Assembly: GCA_024196135.1 (NCBI GenBank)
Contig: JAMQCK010000112.1
Span: 1-61,446, forward strand
Direction: 5' to 3'
Source of the DNA: Pleurotus ostreatus/Saccharomyces cerevisiae fusant
Lineage: Eukaryota; Opisthokonta
Length of the DNA: 61,446 bases
Part shown: positions 1 to 12,104 of the stretch, in pieces
Numbering within the stretch: position 1 is the first letter of the stretch
How the letters are laid out: each line of letters opens with the position of its first letter
Position numbers and translations under genes: made by a program
The notes under the pieces: model-generated
Databases searched by the model: none
Told to the model about the DNA's origin: nothing
What the model saw: only the letters and a program-made list of their open reading frames with translations

Positions 1-3000
1 TCGTAGTCCGTTGTGAGCTGATAGGCCTCGTCCACGAAGATGGCGCCTCCTCCCGCTTTGAGAACATCCTGTATCTTCTTCTTCACGCCATCTTGACCTT
101 CGCTTGCGAGCTGCGAGCCGGTGGTTTCGAGGAAAACGTCGCCGGGAAGGACGTTCATGGATGTTAAGAACTTGGCGTAATGGCGCGCCACAGTGGTCTT
201 TCCTGTTACGGAGTTCAATCATACGGTAAACGCTATGAAGCCTGACTCACCAGTTCCCGGATTCCCGAGGAAGGCAACATTGAAGCGTTGATCCTTGAGC
301 GACGTTCCCTGCTGCTTCACGACTTCGATCTTGTCCATGACAGACAGGACCTGCTGCTTCACCGCTTCCAACCCCACCAAAGCCATGATCCTGTCGACGT
401 GCTCGTTCGACTTGCCCTCAACAGCCTTCCTATGAGCCCAGTCGTCCTCGCTTGGACTCTGGGAAGGGTTCATTGGTTTTGGAACGTACCTCCCTGACGC
501 AGGAGTTCTGCTTGGGGAAGGTGTAGAGGTCGTCCCTTGAGCTTGCGGTGGCTGGCTGGGGGCGGACGTCGTGGTAGGCGGTGCGGGAGGAGCGCTTCCG
601 CGCTTTGCGCTCGGATCGGACGTAGATGGCACACCGCTGGGGCGCGCAGACGACGCCCGGAGCGATGTATCAGTGCTTGACGCATTCGTTGCTTGAAGCG
701 TTGGCCGTTTGCGCGCTTCTTCTAGGTCGGCTCTCTTGCGGGCAAGCTCGCGCTCTCGCTCTTGCTTGAGATCTTCAGCCTCTCGTCGCTGAGTTTCCTG
801 AACGATCTTCTCCTCGACTTCCGCCAGACGCTTGAGGTGCCGACGCGTCTCCTCTTCCTCCGCGCGCTTCCGATTAGCAGCGCGCTTCTTCGCTTCGGCC
901 TCTCGCTTTGTCTCTTCTGCACAAGAGGGACAGACCAGAGGAGGTCCATTGCAGCACGCCCAGCCCCTTGTGTGCCCACGAGCGCAGCGATCTTCCATCG
1001 GATGCTTACATCGCACGCCGCTGTGGTCGTTGCCTATGTGACATATAGACAAGCACGTGTGCCGTCCGCAAGGCAGTGGTGCACCACTGCGTCGACATGA
1101 GCAGGAGTCAACTATACCGAACTTCAATCAACATACCACGCCTGTGTGCAGCCGCCGTTAGGGCACTGCACCCTGAACTCTGCTGGATCGCGCAGATCGA
1201 CCTCGCGCGTCCTGTGCCGCTCGCATGCGGCAGGGAATCCGTCGTATATGTGCTTCCCCTTGCCTAGGAGGTCGAAGAAATGGCGCCACAGCTCGCTGCC
1301 CTTGCGGGCGTTCCGGAAAGTGTCGTCGTTGCCAATCATGATCAGCGCATCGCGCGCCCGAGAGATGAGTACGTTGAGACGCTCGGGAGCAAACATGAAC
1401 CCAATGTCGTGATCTGGATTGCTCCGCGTGAGGCTCGCCAGCACGATGTCGTTCTCCTCGCCCTGATAATTGTCGATCGTAGATATGCGGACGGCCTTCT
1501 TGGCCGTCTTCCCGACCTGCGCAGCCATGGGCATGTCCACCCCGGCGCGGATGAGGTCCTGCACGTCGAGGTCGCTCATGATCGGCTCGCCGAGGTCGTT
1601 GCGCAGTGCGTCCTGCAGCTGCTTGAGCTGGCCGAGGTACGGAGTGAGAATGACGATGCGGTCCGTCCCGTACCCCTGCTGCCCGAGGTAATGGAGGATC
1701 TTGAGCAGCATCTGCGCCTCATAAGTGTTCTGCTTCGAGGACTTGTAGGACGGTGTGTCATGCGTCGAGAGCTTGCGGTTCTCGTCTTCGGGCTTCGAAT
1801 GCCTAATGAACATGATGTTGTCGCGAACGCCGCGGAGATTGGGCCGGTTGGCTGTCTTCGCCGAGTCGCGCAGGTCGGGGTATGTGAGCGCACGGATGAG
1901 GCTTGAGATCTCCGGTCGCATGCGATGCTGTGTGAGCAGGGAATGATGCGGGTAACCCTTGCGAACGAGTCGCTCGAAGAGGGACACATTGAGATCATAG
2001 CCCTCGCCTTTCTCGACGGTAAGCTGGTAGCTGCTGACCTTCGGGCGAAGCTGCCTGTGGGGACTCAGTCACAGGACAAATGGCGACGGGTATCGGTACT
2101 CACTGGTGGTCGCCGATAGCAATGATCTGGGCCGTATCCTCATTCATCGCAGTGAGGACATGACTCTCGAGGATCTCGCCGGCCTCTTCGATCAACAGCA
2201 CGCCGGGCGCCGCGCCTCTGATGCTGTCGCCGTACTTGGCAGCACCGGTGGTAGTACAAGCGATGACGCGTTTTCCTTTCAGCGTGACAACGTCGGCTTG
2301 CACGTACTTCTGCGAGATCAAATCCTGGTACTGGTTGAACGAATGGCCTGAGTTGTACACCTTCTCAGCGCGCTCCCTATAGATGGCGCGGAACCATTCG
2401 GCGACCTTGTTCGAACGCGCATCCTTCGACATCTTCCAGATCTGCGGCGCATCCGTGACGACTGGATCGCCGGCGAAGATCCCGCCGTTCTGCTGTCTTG
2501 TCCACTGGTCCAAAAGGTATGTCGCGCCGATCGTGCGTCCATCACGCCCCACGCGCTCCAATCCGTCTTCATCTGGAGGGACCTGGAAGGCCTCGAAGTA
2601 TTCGGGGTCCTCAAACTCCAGGTACTGCATGAGCGTATCCAAGGACACGTTCGCCGCCAGATACGATTTGAAACTGAGCTCAAGGCCCTTGACGAGCTGC
2701 TCCGACAACTGACGGAACTCGCGGACCTTAGCGAAGTCGGAGCCGTCAAGGCGAGCGCGTTGCAGAGACATGTCCTGCGTCCGAAGAGATGGCTTCCCTC
2801 CGAGGCGCACAATCGAGGTGCGAGGGATGCCGACGTCAATGAGATCTTCTAGGAACTGGTCGAGGGCGTGGTTGGTGTAGCAGCAAACGAGGATGGTCTG
2901 CGACGTGAAATCGTGAAGGACTTTGGCGAGTATGGCGCCTATGAACGACTTCCCCGTCCCTATGCGAATGTCAGGACGCACTAAAGATACAAGGAATGAC

Positions 3001-4463
3001 ATAAGCTTACCTGGCGGGCCTTGGATCAATGATACCCGCTGCTTGAGCGCGGACGTGAGAGACGCCGCTTGCGCAGGGTCGAGGACAATGCTCTTTCCCA
3101 TTCCGAGAAGCCTGCCGAGGTCCGTCTGGTGGTCCCTCTCCAGAGCGTTGATGATGGTCGCCGGAGCCTCAGGAGCAGCGCGAGGCGGCTGGTTGTCGTC
3201 CCAGTAGAGCAGCTCGTCTTGCAAGGGTACGGACGTCATCTGCTGCAGAGCGCGCAGGACCGGCTCGTAGGCGAACACAGCCGTATCTATCAACAGCAGG
3301 CTGATGTTCTGCGCCGACTTCATGCGCTCCAAAGCGAGAATCGTGCTCGTCTCGCCTCCGGACTGCAGAGGGATCTGAGGCGGCTTCCTCGCGATGAGCG
3401 GCTCTTCGCGTATGATGAGCGGGAAGGCCACGACCTCGCCGTCTACGCTGAGGCAGGAGAGCGACAGGTGGCGAATGGACTTGCATTCCTTCTTCAAGAA
3501 CTCGAGGCGGTCCCGGATAGGCTTCTTGGTCTCGAAGACCCACAAGTCCTTCGTGCACTCGAAGACGAGAGACCACTTCTGCCGCCGTAAACTATCTCCG
3601 CTGAACACGTTGACCAACTTCAGATTGGTAATGACCCTCCCCCGCCGCTTGCCCTGCTTCTGGCCAAGCGCGATCTGGACCTCATCGCGCAACTCCGACA
3701 GCATGTCCTCTCGAAGGAGGCGGAACTGAGTGTCGAGGTAGATACTCGAGCGCTGAGCTTCCTTCTCGAAAGCGGTGCTAGGGAGGAGAAAGGGTGATTC
3801 TATCGCTCTGATCTCGTCCGCGGTGGGCATGATGGCGATCTGCCTGAAGTCGGCGAAGTCGTTGTCGTGCCTTCCGCCGGGACGATTGACTATGGTTGCC
3901 GGAAGAGCAGGTGCTTCAAACGTCTCGAGAACTTGCGTGATCTTGTACGCGTACGTACGGATGTCCTGATGCGCTGAGCCGCGGAGTTTGTTCATCACCG
4001 AGGGATCCTGAGCGACAGGACGATAGGAGGAGGAAGAGGCTGGATTGGAGACAAGATCGTGAAGGACAAACGCGAAAGAGAGCTCGCCATCTCTAGTCAG
4101 TTCTCCCATACGGAACCGCTCCTGAAAAGCGGACCAGAAGATGGGAGGATCGACGATTTGGATGAGTAGATCGTGAAGGATGGTGCCGCCAGATATCTCC
4201 TTCAGCTTCGGATCTTGCAGATACAGGAGGACTGAAGTAATGGGGCCATTTATGAAGGCGGGCCCGAGCTCCATACGGAACGCCTCTTGCAGGAGAGGCG
4301 GGTCCGCGTTGGAGAGGCGTGTTACACACGCGGCACGGTTATCCTGGACGCAGATAGCTTCGAGGAATTGCTTGAAGTTGAGACGACCAAGTTTCTGCCT
4401 GCCGAAGACGATGTTGTTGTAAATCTTGTTCAGTTTGTCCGTTCGGTCACTTGGGTCCGCCAT
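1..4463 (-). CDS. ZNFX1-like SF1 helicase with NFX1 zinc finger and C-terminal AAA domain (partial at left edge)
   Basis: Upf1/ZNFX1-type superfamily 1 helicase, probably acting on RNA in gene silencing or RNA surveillance (family knowledge; role inferred). Exons (minus): 4463-3011, 2959-2104, 2054-1137, 1086-251, 202-<1, with four GT-AG introns of 48-51 nt. Splicing rebuilds every motif: Walker A GPPGTGKS near residue 485 is split by intron 1, the motif II-like LLIEEAGE is near 755, GDHQQLRP near 770 is split by intron 2, then TQHRMRPE and RLNVLISRAR. An NFX1-type Cys/His cluster (CTQACG, PCGRHTC, CHIGNDH) follows at about 1075-1130, then a charged coiled coil and a Pro/Ser linker. A second P-loop, GNPGTGKTT (about 1355), and the Walker B-like AIFVDEAYQL belong to a CbbX/SpoVK-type AAA domain cut by the window edge. 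About 1420 codons are present. The start at 4463 is the first Met of a long open exon. Confidence 0.9.
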
Positions 4464-4863
4464 GGTGCTGGCAGTGGGGATGAGGGAAGGGCGGCGCTTA
4501 ACGCAAACCTGTATGCTTACTTCTGCTTGGCTGCGCCGGCATCAGCGGCGGCGTTAAAGCGTCATAGAAGTCGAAGTCTCGACCGAGGGAGCCTGAGAAA
4601 GGCGCCCACAGTACTTGGTCACTCTGACTTGATCCCAGCTTTGGTACCAGCATGGCATTGAATGCGGCGGAAGGAAACAGAAGTCGCGCACTGTTGTCGC
4701 CTGGGGGCAGATGGGTGTAGAAAGAAAGCGGCGACGGCAAATCCCGTCGCTCGCGTGACATCAAAGCATGTCACAGCAGCCCGTTACAGGTAACGATATA
4801 ACGTGAGTTCGATCCGGCTTGATTGCGACCGCCACCTCCATTGGACGTCTATCCACACCAGCT
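4464..4863. other. Divergent promoter region
   Basis: A 400-bp spacer between the minus-strand helicase gene and the plus-strand membrane protein gene, so it must carry both promoters. I see no clear TATA box or repeat in it. Confidence 0.5.
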
Positions 4864-5970
4864 ATGCTTCGACCTGCTCTTGTTCTCGCATCACTATGGC
4901 TCTGCGCTCTTGGCGGATCTGTCGGCCTCGGCGGAAACTGCACGACGGAAAATGACCATCTCGACGTCCTCACGCACAAATTCATGTCCGACTGCAGCGA
5001 CTCTGCATTCTGCACAGCACCGAACGGCACTTGTCAACCTCGCCGTTGTCGACGGGACGAATTTCCCTTCGGCTATCCTCCCGATGCTCCTCTGCCCCCG
5101 CTCTGCCCAACAGGCAGCTTCTGCCCCGACGAAGGCGACGGCTGCCGCGTGCTCGTTCCCCTAGGCGGTGTCTGCCAACTCGCCCGCGATGAACAGTGCT
5201 CCGCGCCGCCTGACTGGAGAGACCTCGCCAACGCGTACAACGCGAACGGCTCGATCTGCCTGCACTCGACCTGCACGTTCGTACTTCCCCTTCCGCCCGC
5301 GGGAATCAGAAGAAGGTGGCTAAAATAGCGTAGATATGCGAACGCGACCCTCGGACAGTCTTGCGTAACGGACAACACAACCTACGTCGACCTCGACCCA
5401 GACGGCTCTCAGTATGTCACCCTCGTCAGCCGCGACAACTGCCGTACACCCTACTATTACTGCGATGCTGCTCAAGGCGTCTGTCTACGCTCTTTGGCTC
5501 TGGGCTCTTCCTGCTCTGCGGATCGCGAGTGCGAACAAGTGATTTACTGCATCGTTTCTGACGACTTCTTCGTGACTGACGACTTTGACATCTCTTGTTA
5601 AGCACAACTGCGTCGCCGGCGTGTGCGTCGAGTCGCCGGAGACTCCCCGTCGTGTTCCCGCCTGGCAGAGCGCCCTTACTATTATCTCTATACTCGGAGG
5701 TGACCCGCTTGCTGCACCTTGATCACTTCTCTCTAACGCCCTCAATCAGCAATGGCAGCGACCTGCGTGTTCCTTACGATCCTACATAAGCGCCAGCGGT
5801 TTGAACAGTACCAAGAACTGCGGGACTATTACTACGAACAGATGAGGCAAGCAGATTGACTTATGAGCAACGGTATACGTCGCTGACAAGTGATATATAG
5901 CTACCGTAACGACATCGTAGCTCTGCATGCCGCTGCCGTGGATTACGGAAAAGAGCTACGCACCTCTTGA
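4864..5970 (+). CDS. Cys-rich single-pass membrane protein, function unknown
   Basis: Predicted surface protein of 293 aa. Exons: 4864-5276, 5334-5538, 5603-5699, 5750-5846, 5901-5970. The start at 4864 gives a signal peptide (MLRPALVLASLWLCALGG), better than the in-frame Met at 4819. The ectodomain is rich in Cys (CTTEN, CPTGSFC, CQLARDEQC, CSADRECEQ). A single hydrophobic segment (ALTIISILGAMAATCVFLTIL region) is followed by a basic stop-transfer HKRQRF and a Tyr-rich cytosolic tail. The last intron (5847-5900) appears to be GC-AG (donor gcaagc, branch site ctgac), restoring EQMSYRND; if unspliced, the protein ends MRQAD six codons earlier than the intron's end. The donor of intron 2 is uncertain (5539, or 15 nt downstream). 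Further tail-like sequence at 5971-6155 could not be joined. No enzymatic domain recognised. Confidence 0.7.
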
Positions 5971-6312
5971 TGTTCGTTCTCGATACCAGTCGCGAACATA
6001 ATGCTAGCTGCGCTATACACCTACTAGGTCCTGATACATCGCTGCCCTCGGTCTCGTCCGAGCCCAGGACGGATATCGACGAAGCTGAGGGCCCTGAACT
6101 AATCAATCCCTGTACCGCATCAGAGGCTCGTCGAACGTGCTCGTACGCGAGATAACGACACTCGTATGCATGAGATGCGGGAAAATCGGTAATTATCAGC
6201 CTCCGGTAGCCCTCGCAGAACCTGAAGCGGGCTCAGAGCGGCGGCTTGTATCAGCGAAAACGGCGGCTTGAATCAGCAGAGTCGGCGTGTCGCGGACCTG
6301 CGAGATGGAGAC

Positions 6313-6417
6313 TTGACGTTGGGGAATAGAAACCTGACGTTGTGGAATAAGAACTTGACGTCGCGGAATAGGAACTTGACGTCGCGGAATGGCAATTCGA
6401 CGTTGCGCAATAGAAAC
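6313..6417. repeat. 21-bp minisatellite, five units
   Basis: Five consecutive 21-bp units start at 6313, 6334, 6355, 6376 and 6397, with consensus TTGACGTCGCGGAATAGGAAC and a partial sixth unit after. The unit length is a multiple of three, so both strands stay open across it, giving spurious 85-89 aa ORFs with a 7-residue period. Just upstream, 6240-6285, a shorter motif (cggcttgtatcagc / cggcttgaatcagc) is also duplicated. Confidence 0.85.
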
Positions 6418-7840
6418 CTGACATGCATTACTCATTTTCGCAGTGTATACCACAGTACAGCCAGCATCACCCCAGGCGATGGGTGTCAGTGTTCGCCACG
6501 CCCTATCATGACGACCTTTGGGGAATACAGCCTTTGAGGAGGAGGCGGGGTTAGATAGGCCAGGTCACAGGTGAGTAGTATTGACCTTCCCGCGAATAGT
6601 GTGCCGGACCGCATCACCGACCGCATCGTCAGAGTTGAGTCAATATTCCGATCCTGGCTTCCTCAAACTCACTTTATTGCCCACCTCATTCCCGACAGCG
6701 ATCTGGGCGCAGGCATCGACGAGGATCGCTCCCGGGACCTCGAAATCGAACAGCGTAGGCTCGATAATAGGCGAAGCTCCCCGTTCGCCCGACGCTCGCC
6801 TGACAGCCTACTAATCGCATACATATACCCTTCCCCCACGGCGTCTCACTGACTCAGAAGCCGGGGCGAGAAACTGCATAGGGCTGCATCGCCGGGCTAG
6901 AAACCCAATACTCTTCGTTTCAGCCACACATCGAGACTATGGCAGGCAGGGGCTCGCCCGGACTTCGTCTCGACATACAGCAAGGCACTCGTCCGACGTC
7001 GGTGTTCTGCAGCGAGGCCGGCATCCTCCTGCTATTTCCTGGCTATTTCCCCGCACCCGCGAGGGGAATTGCTTGTGACGTTGTGTCTGCGAGCTATCCG
7101 CCTTGGCGCTCGGGTGCGTGGTCTGCTCGTATGAGCATCCTTCTTTAATGTTCTTTCTGTGCGTTATCCCATGCCGCGGGTCTCGCCTTAGCTCGCCATA
7201 TCCCAGCCAGCTGAGCGATGGAATGCTGAGAGCTTGTGCGACTGATAGGGCGAGCCGACGTCGTCGTGATTGAGGGCGGTCATTAATACTACCCATCTTC
7301 CTTCGTCCGCGGGGATTCAGTCACTATTCACCTCTATTTCATTTCTCAGACAAGCTTGCTGGCCCTGTGCATTCGCCCAGCCCCACCGAAGAGTCCAGCC
7401 GCCTACCGCTCCGACAACCGCGTACTCAGCAATGCTATACCCATTCATCCGGGGGACCCACAAAGGCAAACCCTGAATAGGAAAACACGTACTCTGGTCC
7501 TGCGACTGTCGACCGGCGTACCTGCCACATCAGGATAGGTGGGCCCTTCCGTCTCGGAGTCCTGGCGCGGCGGTTTCGAATATCCGCCACGTGATATGCA
7601 TGATGGCCACGGCCGCGGCAGCTTTTCAACAACTTCACGGTCATCGTTGACGATGACGCTCGATGGTCGGCGGCGACCTGATCGCCACCCGCCACCATGC
7701 CAGCTAAGGACAGCCTTGCAATGCGGGCCCACAGCGCGATTGACAACCCCAGGACGTCTGATCGTTCCACGAACATGAAGACGACCCCAGCTCCCCATGT
7801 TCGCGTAATGCACCCTTTTGTGTCGGATCTTGCTGGGGGG

Positions 7841-7848
7841 TATATAAG
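7841..7848 (+). promoter_or_regulatory. TATA box of the first IDO gene
   Basis: TATATAAG lies 62 nt upstream of the ATG at 7903, preceded by a G-run; spacing suits a core promoter. Confidence 0.6.
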
Positions 7849-7902
7849 AAGCCTCGCAGTCTCCAACATGCCGCCCAGAACCTCTTCTTTCTCCCTCCCG
7901 AC

Positions 7903-9281
7903 ATGGTTGCCACCGGCCGATTCCCCGAGCTTAGCGACTACGAGGTCGACGTGAACACGGGCTTTATGGCTCCGGACGTCCCTCTCGCGCGTCTTCCGCA
8001 CCCTTGGGATGCGTGGGAGGACGTGCTCAGCGATGCGCACCATCGGAAGCTGCAAGTGGGTGACAAGCCTGGAATTACGGACGCGGAACGAGCAGACTCT
8101 GAAGCGTGGCGCGCAACCGTCCGACGCGTAAGTCTCTCCTTTTCGGATGCTTTTCGCTCGATGTTCACACCCACGTCTAGCTTCCCATCCTTCCGATAGA
8201 AGGGATGGAGGCCTCGCTTCTGATGCTACGGCGGGCACACGTCGCACTCGGCTTTCTCGAGCATTTCTATGTCCATTCCCTCCCGCCGCACGAGCCCGTC
8301 GTCATTCCCGCGCCGATCGGCGTGCCAATGCTACAGGTCTCCCTGCTCCTTGACATGCCACCTCTCCTCACGTACCCCGACACCACCCTCTACAACTACG
8401 CCCCCATCATCGAGCGCGGCGCCCCTGTACCGCACCTGGACAACATCACGAATCAGACAACGTTCACCGAGACGACAGACGAAGTGGAGTTCTACATCAC
8501 GTCTGCGCGCATCGAGCTGCGTGGAGTCGCCGTCCTCAACATCGTCAAGGCGTCGATGGATGCGGTCTTGAACGGTGACATCCAAGCGGTGGCAGAGCAG
8601 CTCCACCGGCTCGCCCCTGTCGTGCACGAGCTACGTGTCCTCCTTGGCAGCGTCCGCAGAGGCTGCGACCCCACCCGCTACTACAACGTCGTCCGTCCAT
8701 GGCTACGTGGCCAAGATACCGGCGTCAGACCATGGACGTTCGAGGGCCGGGAGGAGCACGGCCTTCCCGTCCCCACCGAGCTCTCCGGCCCTAGCGCCGG
8801 CCAGAGCTCCCTCGTCCACCTGCTCGACGTCTTCCTCGGCGTTGACCACGCACCCGAGAAGCCCGGCGCGCGCCCCTTCCTCGAGCGCATGCGCGCCTAC
8901 ATGCCTGCCCCCCACCGCCGCTTCCTCGACGTTGTCGCCGCCTCGCCGATCGCCTTACGTGCTTTCGTCATGTCCGCGGGAGACACGGAGCTCCTCGACG
9001 CGTATAACGCGACCGTGCTGGCGCTCAAGGGCTTCCGCGACGAACACATGATCATCGTGACCCTGTATATCATACAACCCGCGCGCCGCGCTCGCGCACT
9101 GGCTGACGCAGAGAGGGCGGAGGAGATGGCAAGGGCACAGGCGACGGCGGTGGTGGCGCCGGCGCCGGATCTATCTCAGCAACGGCGTCAGCCGGTGAAG
9201 GGCACGGGCGGAACGGACATTGCGCGGTTTTTGAAGGCAACGAGAGATAAAACGGCGCAGACGGTCATCGTGCTTGGGTGA
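7903..9281 (+). CDS. Indoleamine 2,3-dioxygenase (IDO), paralogue 1
   Basis: Haem dioxygenase opening the indole ring of L-tryptophan to N-formylkynurenine, first step of the kynurenine/de novo NAD pathway (yeast BNA2 family). Exons 7903-8127 and 8181-9281, 441 aa. Intron 8128-8180 starts gtaagt; the acceptor at 8180, not the later tag at 8196, keeps frame and matches the paralogue (LPILPIEG versus MPLLPTES). Family signatures seen: GPSAGQSS, FLERMRAYMPAPHRRFLD, the C-terminal GTGGTDIARFLK, and a His near residue 364 in FRDEHMIIVTLY, aligning with the proximal haem ligand (human IDO1 His346). A TATA box lies upstream. The second IDO at 12105-13591 faces it on the other strand with an intron at the same place, so the pair is an old duplication. 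Which fungal IDO subtype (alpha, beta, gamma) cannot be decided by eye. Confidence 0.93.
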
Positions 9282-9451
9282 TGAGTTGGCAGCGATTGCT
9301 GCCCGCGTATTATTCAAAACTTTATGCTTCAACTGTATCATATAACTTAGTAACCTATCTATCGCACCGTTTTGGAATTGATGCCTTCATGCGTTATGGG
9401 ATCGGACATCGACAAAGATGTTGGTATGCCAGCTATGAAGGCAATCAACAA

Positions 9452-9559
9452 GGCGAGATGTCCGAGTGGTCTAAGGAGCTGGATTCAAGCGCAAGCTTGC
9501 TCAGTCACTGAGTTTCCCAGTAGCGATTAGCTGCGGGGGTTCGAATCCCCCTCTCGTCA
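9452..9559 (+). tRNA. tRNA-Leu(CAA) with intron
   Basis: Class II tRNA. The acceptor strands ggcgaga and tctcgtc pair with one G-U. A-box-like tccgagtggtctaagga and B-box ggttcgaatcc are present, and the T-stem is ggggg/ccccc. Anticodon CAA is at 9486-9488. An intron of about 23 nt follows the base after the anticodon; its sequence pairs back on the anticodon (caagc-gcaa-gcttg), as usual for eukaryotic tRNA-Leu(CAA). Variable arm agc/gct. The 31-39 anticodon-stem pair appears mismatched, so the exact splice point is approximate. Confidence 0.9.
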
Positions 9560-9563
9560 AACC

Positions 9564-9568
9564 TTTTT
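9564..9568 (+). terminator. Pol III terminator
   Basis: A run of five T begins five bases after the discriminator base of the tRNA. Confidence 0.8.
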
Positions 9569-9767
9569 GCTTGTTCCACGACTCGTCATCCAGTCAGACC
9601 CAAGGTGCTGACAAGACTTGGGATTAGGGCATCTCGATATCAATCGATATAATTATACACAACTAGGGCTAACGGGAGAAGCAACATCAATCTTACAACA
9701 TAGCGCGCTAATACACTGAGGAAAGGGTCAAATCGTTACTACGGGCGTAAATAGATCGTCATTCAAC

Positions 9768-11468
9768 TCAAGCTCCCTCGAACACCTTCTCATACCGATA
9801 AACTCGCAAAGAGTCCTTGCGTAAGCCCGGATGCCTCACTGGCGTGCCATCTCGCAGCCACAGATGAAGCGTATCAGTGGGGTGTACTCGCTTGAAGAAC
9901 GTCTCCAACCGGAGACATGTCGTGATGTATACCTCCTTGCACTCAATCCTCTTCTTGGAAGCACCCCTCCCGAGCCGCGGATCGGGGACATAGTCCCCCA
10001 AGACTTCTCCGTATGCAGTGAGGTCCGCGATGTCCTCCACGTTGAGGTAGTCCAGCTCCCCGCAGTACTTCGCCAGCGTCACGACGTCCATCTCGGTGAT
10101 CCTCATGCGGATATCGAGGTCGCGGACGCGCGGCAGCATGAGCAAGAAGAAAGAGAACACCTGCGCCGTGCAGTCTCCCCCCACCACAAGCCGCTCCAAG
10201 CGCGGGAGAGCGTCCGCGTCCGCTGGCAGAGGAGGTGCGCCCTTGTAGTTCAGCGCGCCCTCCCCGCGATACTCAATCGTGATGCTGCGGCAGTTCCGCA
10301 GGTGGCCGCACTGAATGGCGTTCTTGACCAGCGCCACGGCCGCATCGTCGTACCCATCGATAGGTTTCTCGACGGTAACCTTGAGAGAAGTGAGGCCGTC
10401 ATTATATTTCTCGCAAAGGCGATGAAACTTGGGGATGGCGACCGCGAGGGGCTGGTCTGTGCGACCGAAGCGGTCGACGTAGTCGTCGAGATCTTCAGTT
10501 CCGAGGTGGACGACGATATGGACACCGTCTTCGCCATAGGTGGGGTCGCCATAGCAAACCTCCACGGCGGCATTTCTGGCGAACGAGCGCGCAGGAGATT
10601 CTTGCTCAGCGGCTTCCGAGGGACGCGTATCGGGCGCGGGAGCTCCAGAAGCGGGCTTCAGGCTGGTGGAACCTCCCGAAGGGGAAGCTTCACCATCTCT
10701 GTTCGCAGCCCCAACGGGTGTGGCCTCTCCAGGGGATGCCGCAGCAGTGGCGTGCGCTGGTGCCTCCGCTTCAGGCGGGCCACCATTGTTTGTAGACGAA
10801 CCTGGGAGCAAGGCCTCCCAATGGGCTGCTCCGAATACGGCGTGTCCTGCATGCGGATATGAGCTTGTGTGCGCGCGCGCCATATGTCAAGACCACCCAC
10901 CGTTATTTGCTACGTCGAGCTGCCTTTGCATCTCGACTTCCTCTACGACGGCCATCTGCTGAGGGCTTTCGACGAGATGGGAGGCGATTATGGGATCTTC
11001 AGGCGTTACCGCTCCTTCCTGCGCCTGCTCTGCACCGTCGTTGATCTGATCTTCACGCCCATCAACCAAAATTCCTTTGCCTTTGCCATGCTCGCCATTA
11101 ACTTGTGGTTCATCGAACTTCGAGGACTTTATGGCCCACGGGCCGCGGCGCGTCAAGCGCCTGAGGGGCCCAAGGAATCCGGGAAACTTGAGAGTGCGAG
11201 ACTTCTTCGTGGCGAGGGTATTCTCCGAAGCAACGTTCGGAGTGCTGCCTGCAGCACTCTGGGAGTGGGGAGGCGACGGGCCTGGACACCGATTAGCGAT
11301 GGGTGTTGGCTGCGCCACATACAGGGTATGCGCACTGGAGATATGACCATTCGCACGACGTTCCTCATTGGAGGTCTCTTGATAGTCATCACCACGCCGA
11401 TGCTTGGGAGCTGACGAGGGGATCGGTGATGAACATACAGGGGACGAAAGGAATATGCGGCGACGCAC
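9768..11468 (-). CDS. Hypothetical protein with disordered N-terminus
   Basis: Not recognised. Two exons: 11468-10901 and 10846-9768, intron 10847-10900 (donor gtgggt, acceptor gcag), phase-consistent, 548 aa. The N-terminal half is low complexity and charged (Ser/Pro/Ala/Glu); the C-terminal ~270 residues look folded, with leucine-rich strands (LPRLERLVVGG, LPRVRDLDIRM, CGELDYLNVEDIADL) resembling LRR regions of basidiomycete F-box-like proteins, but no F-box motif is visible. The start Met at 11468 is the first in the open exon; an additional upstream exon cannot be excluded. It lies between tRNA-Leu and the second IDO gene. Confidence 0.6.
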
Positions 11469-12104
11469 CAGGACGCTTCTTCAATAGCTTCGCCATATTC
11501 TGTCGGTCACTTCGTCAAAGATCTCAGTCGTATACTGTCCGTGATTGGTCCCAAGAGGGAAGCGCTCGTAGAACTCGTCGCAGAATCGTCAAAAGGCAAG
11601 CCAGACGTCGTACAGTGCGTCGTCACAAGAGTCGTGAAGGTTTCGTGTGGTGAGGTGCTGAGCGCCCGCACAGACTTAAGTATACGCATTCTGGCCGTTC
11701 GCACGACACAAATGAACAATGGAAGTTCATGGTTGTGGGAACTGGTGATGAATGCGAGAAGCAAGACGCGCCGCGAAAGACAGGGGCTTCCCTTTCAGGA
11801 AGCCATTGTTCTCGACCACGTGCGCGAGGTTTTGAGGTCCCCCTCAAGACGAAGCAGTATGCCCTGACGAGGGGTTCCATCCCTGCCCACAGTGACGACC
11901 GCGTTCGGCTTCGCAAATGAGCGTGGCGAGATACAAGCGAATTTATTCCGCAGTATACATCTACAGCAGCGACGGGTTAATCCCACCCGCAGTTACAAGC
12001 AAAATCCAAAAAGAGAACTGGTATACTTAACCTTAAATCACATAACGATAGATCCTGTCACTTCTGCCCAGGCAGATCCTTTTACTGGTTCCTTCGCAGA
12101 TCCT
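11469..12104. other. Intergenic region
   Basis: 636 bp between two minus-strand genes. It must hold the promoter of the hypothetical gene and the 3' end of the IDO gene. A minus-strand ORF at 11507-11764 has no recognisable domain and could be an unjoined upstream exon. Confidence 0.4.

Larger units (their letters stand above)
5971..7902. other. Intergenic region
   Basis: About 1.9 kb without a convincing gene. It holds the 21-bp minisatellite at 6313-6417 and, at its right end, the IDO promoter. The ORFs here lack recognisable domains and overlap on both strands. Confidence 0.5.

Noticed and set aside
6196..6537. Heptad-repeat peptides on both strands across the minisatellite
   Set aside because: A 21-bp repeat stays open by construction; no start context, introns or homology support coding.
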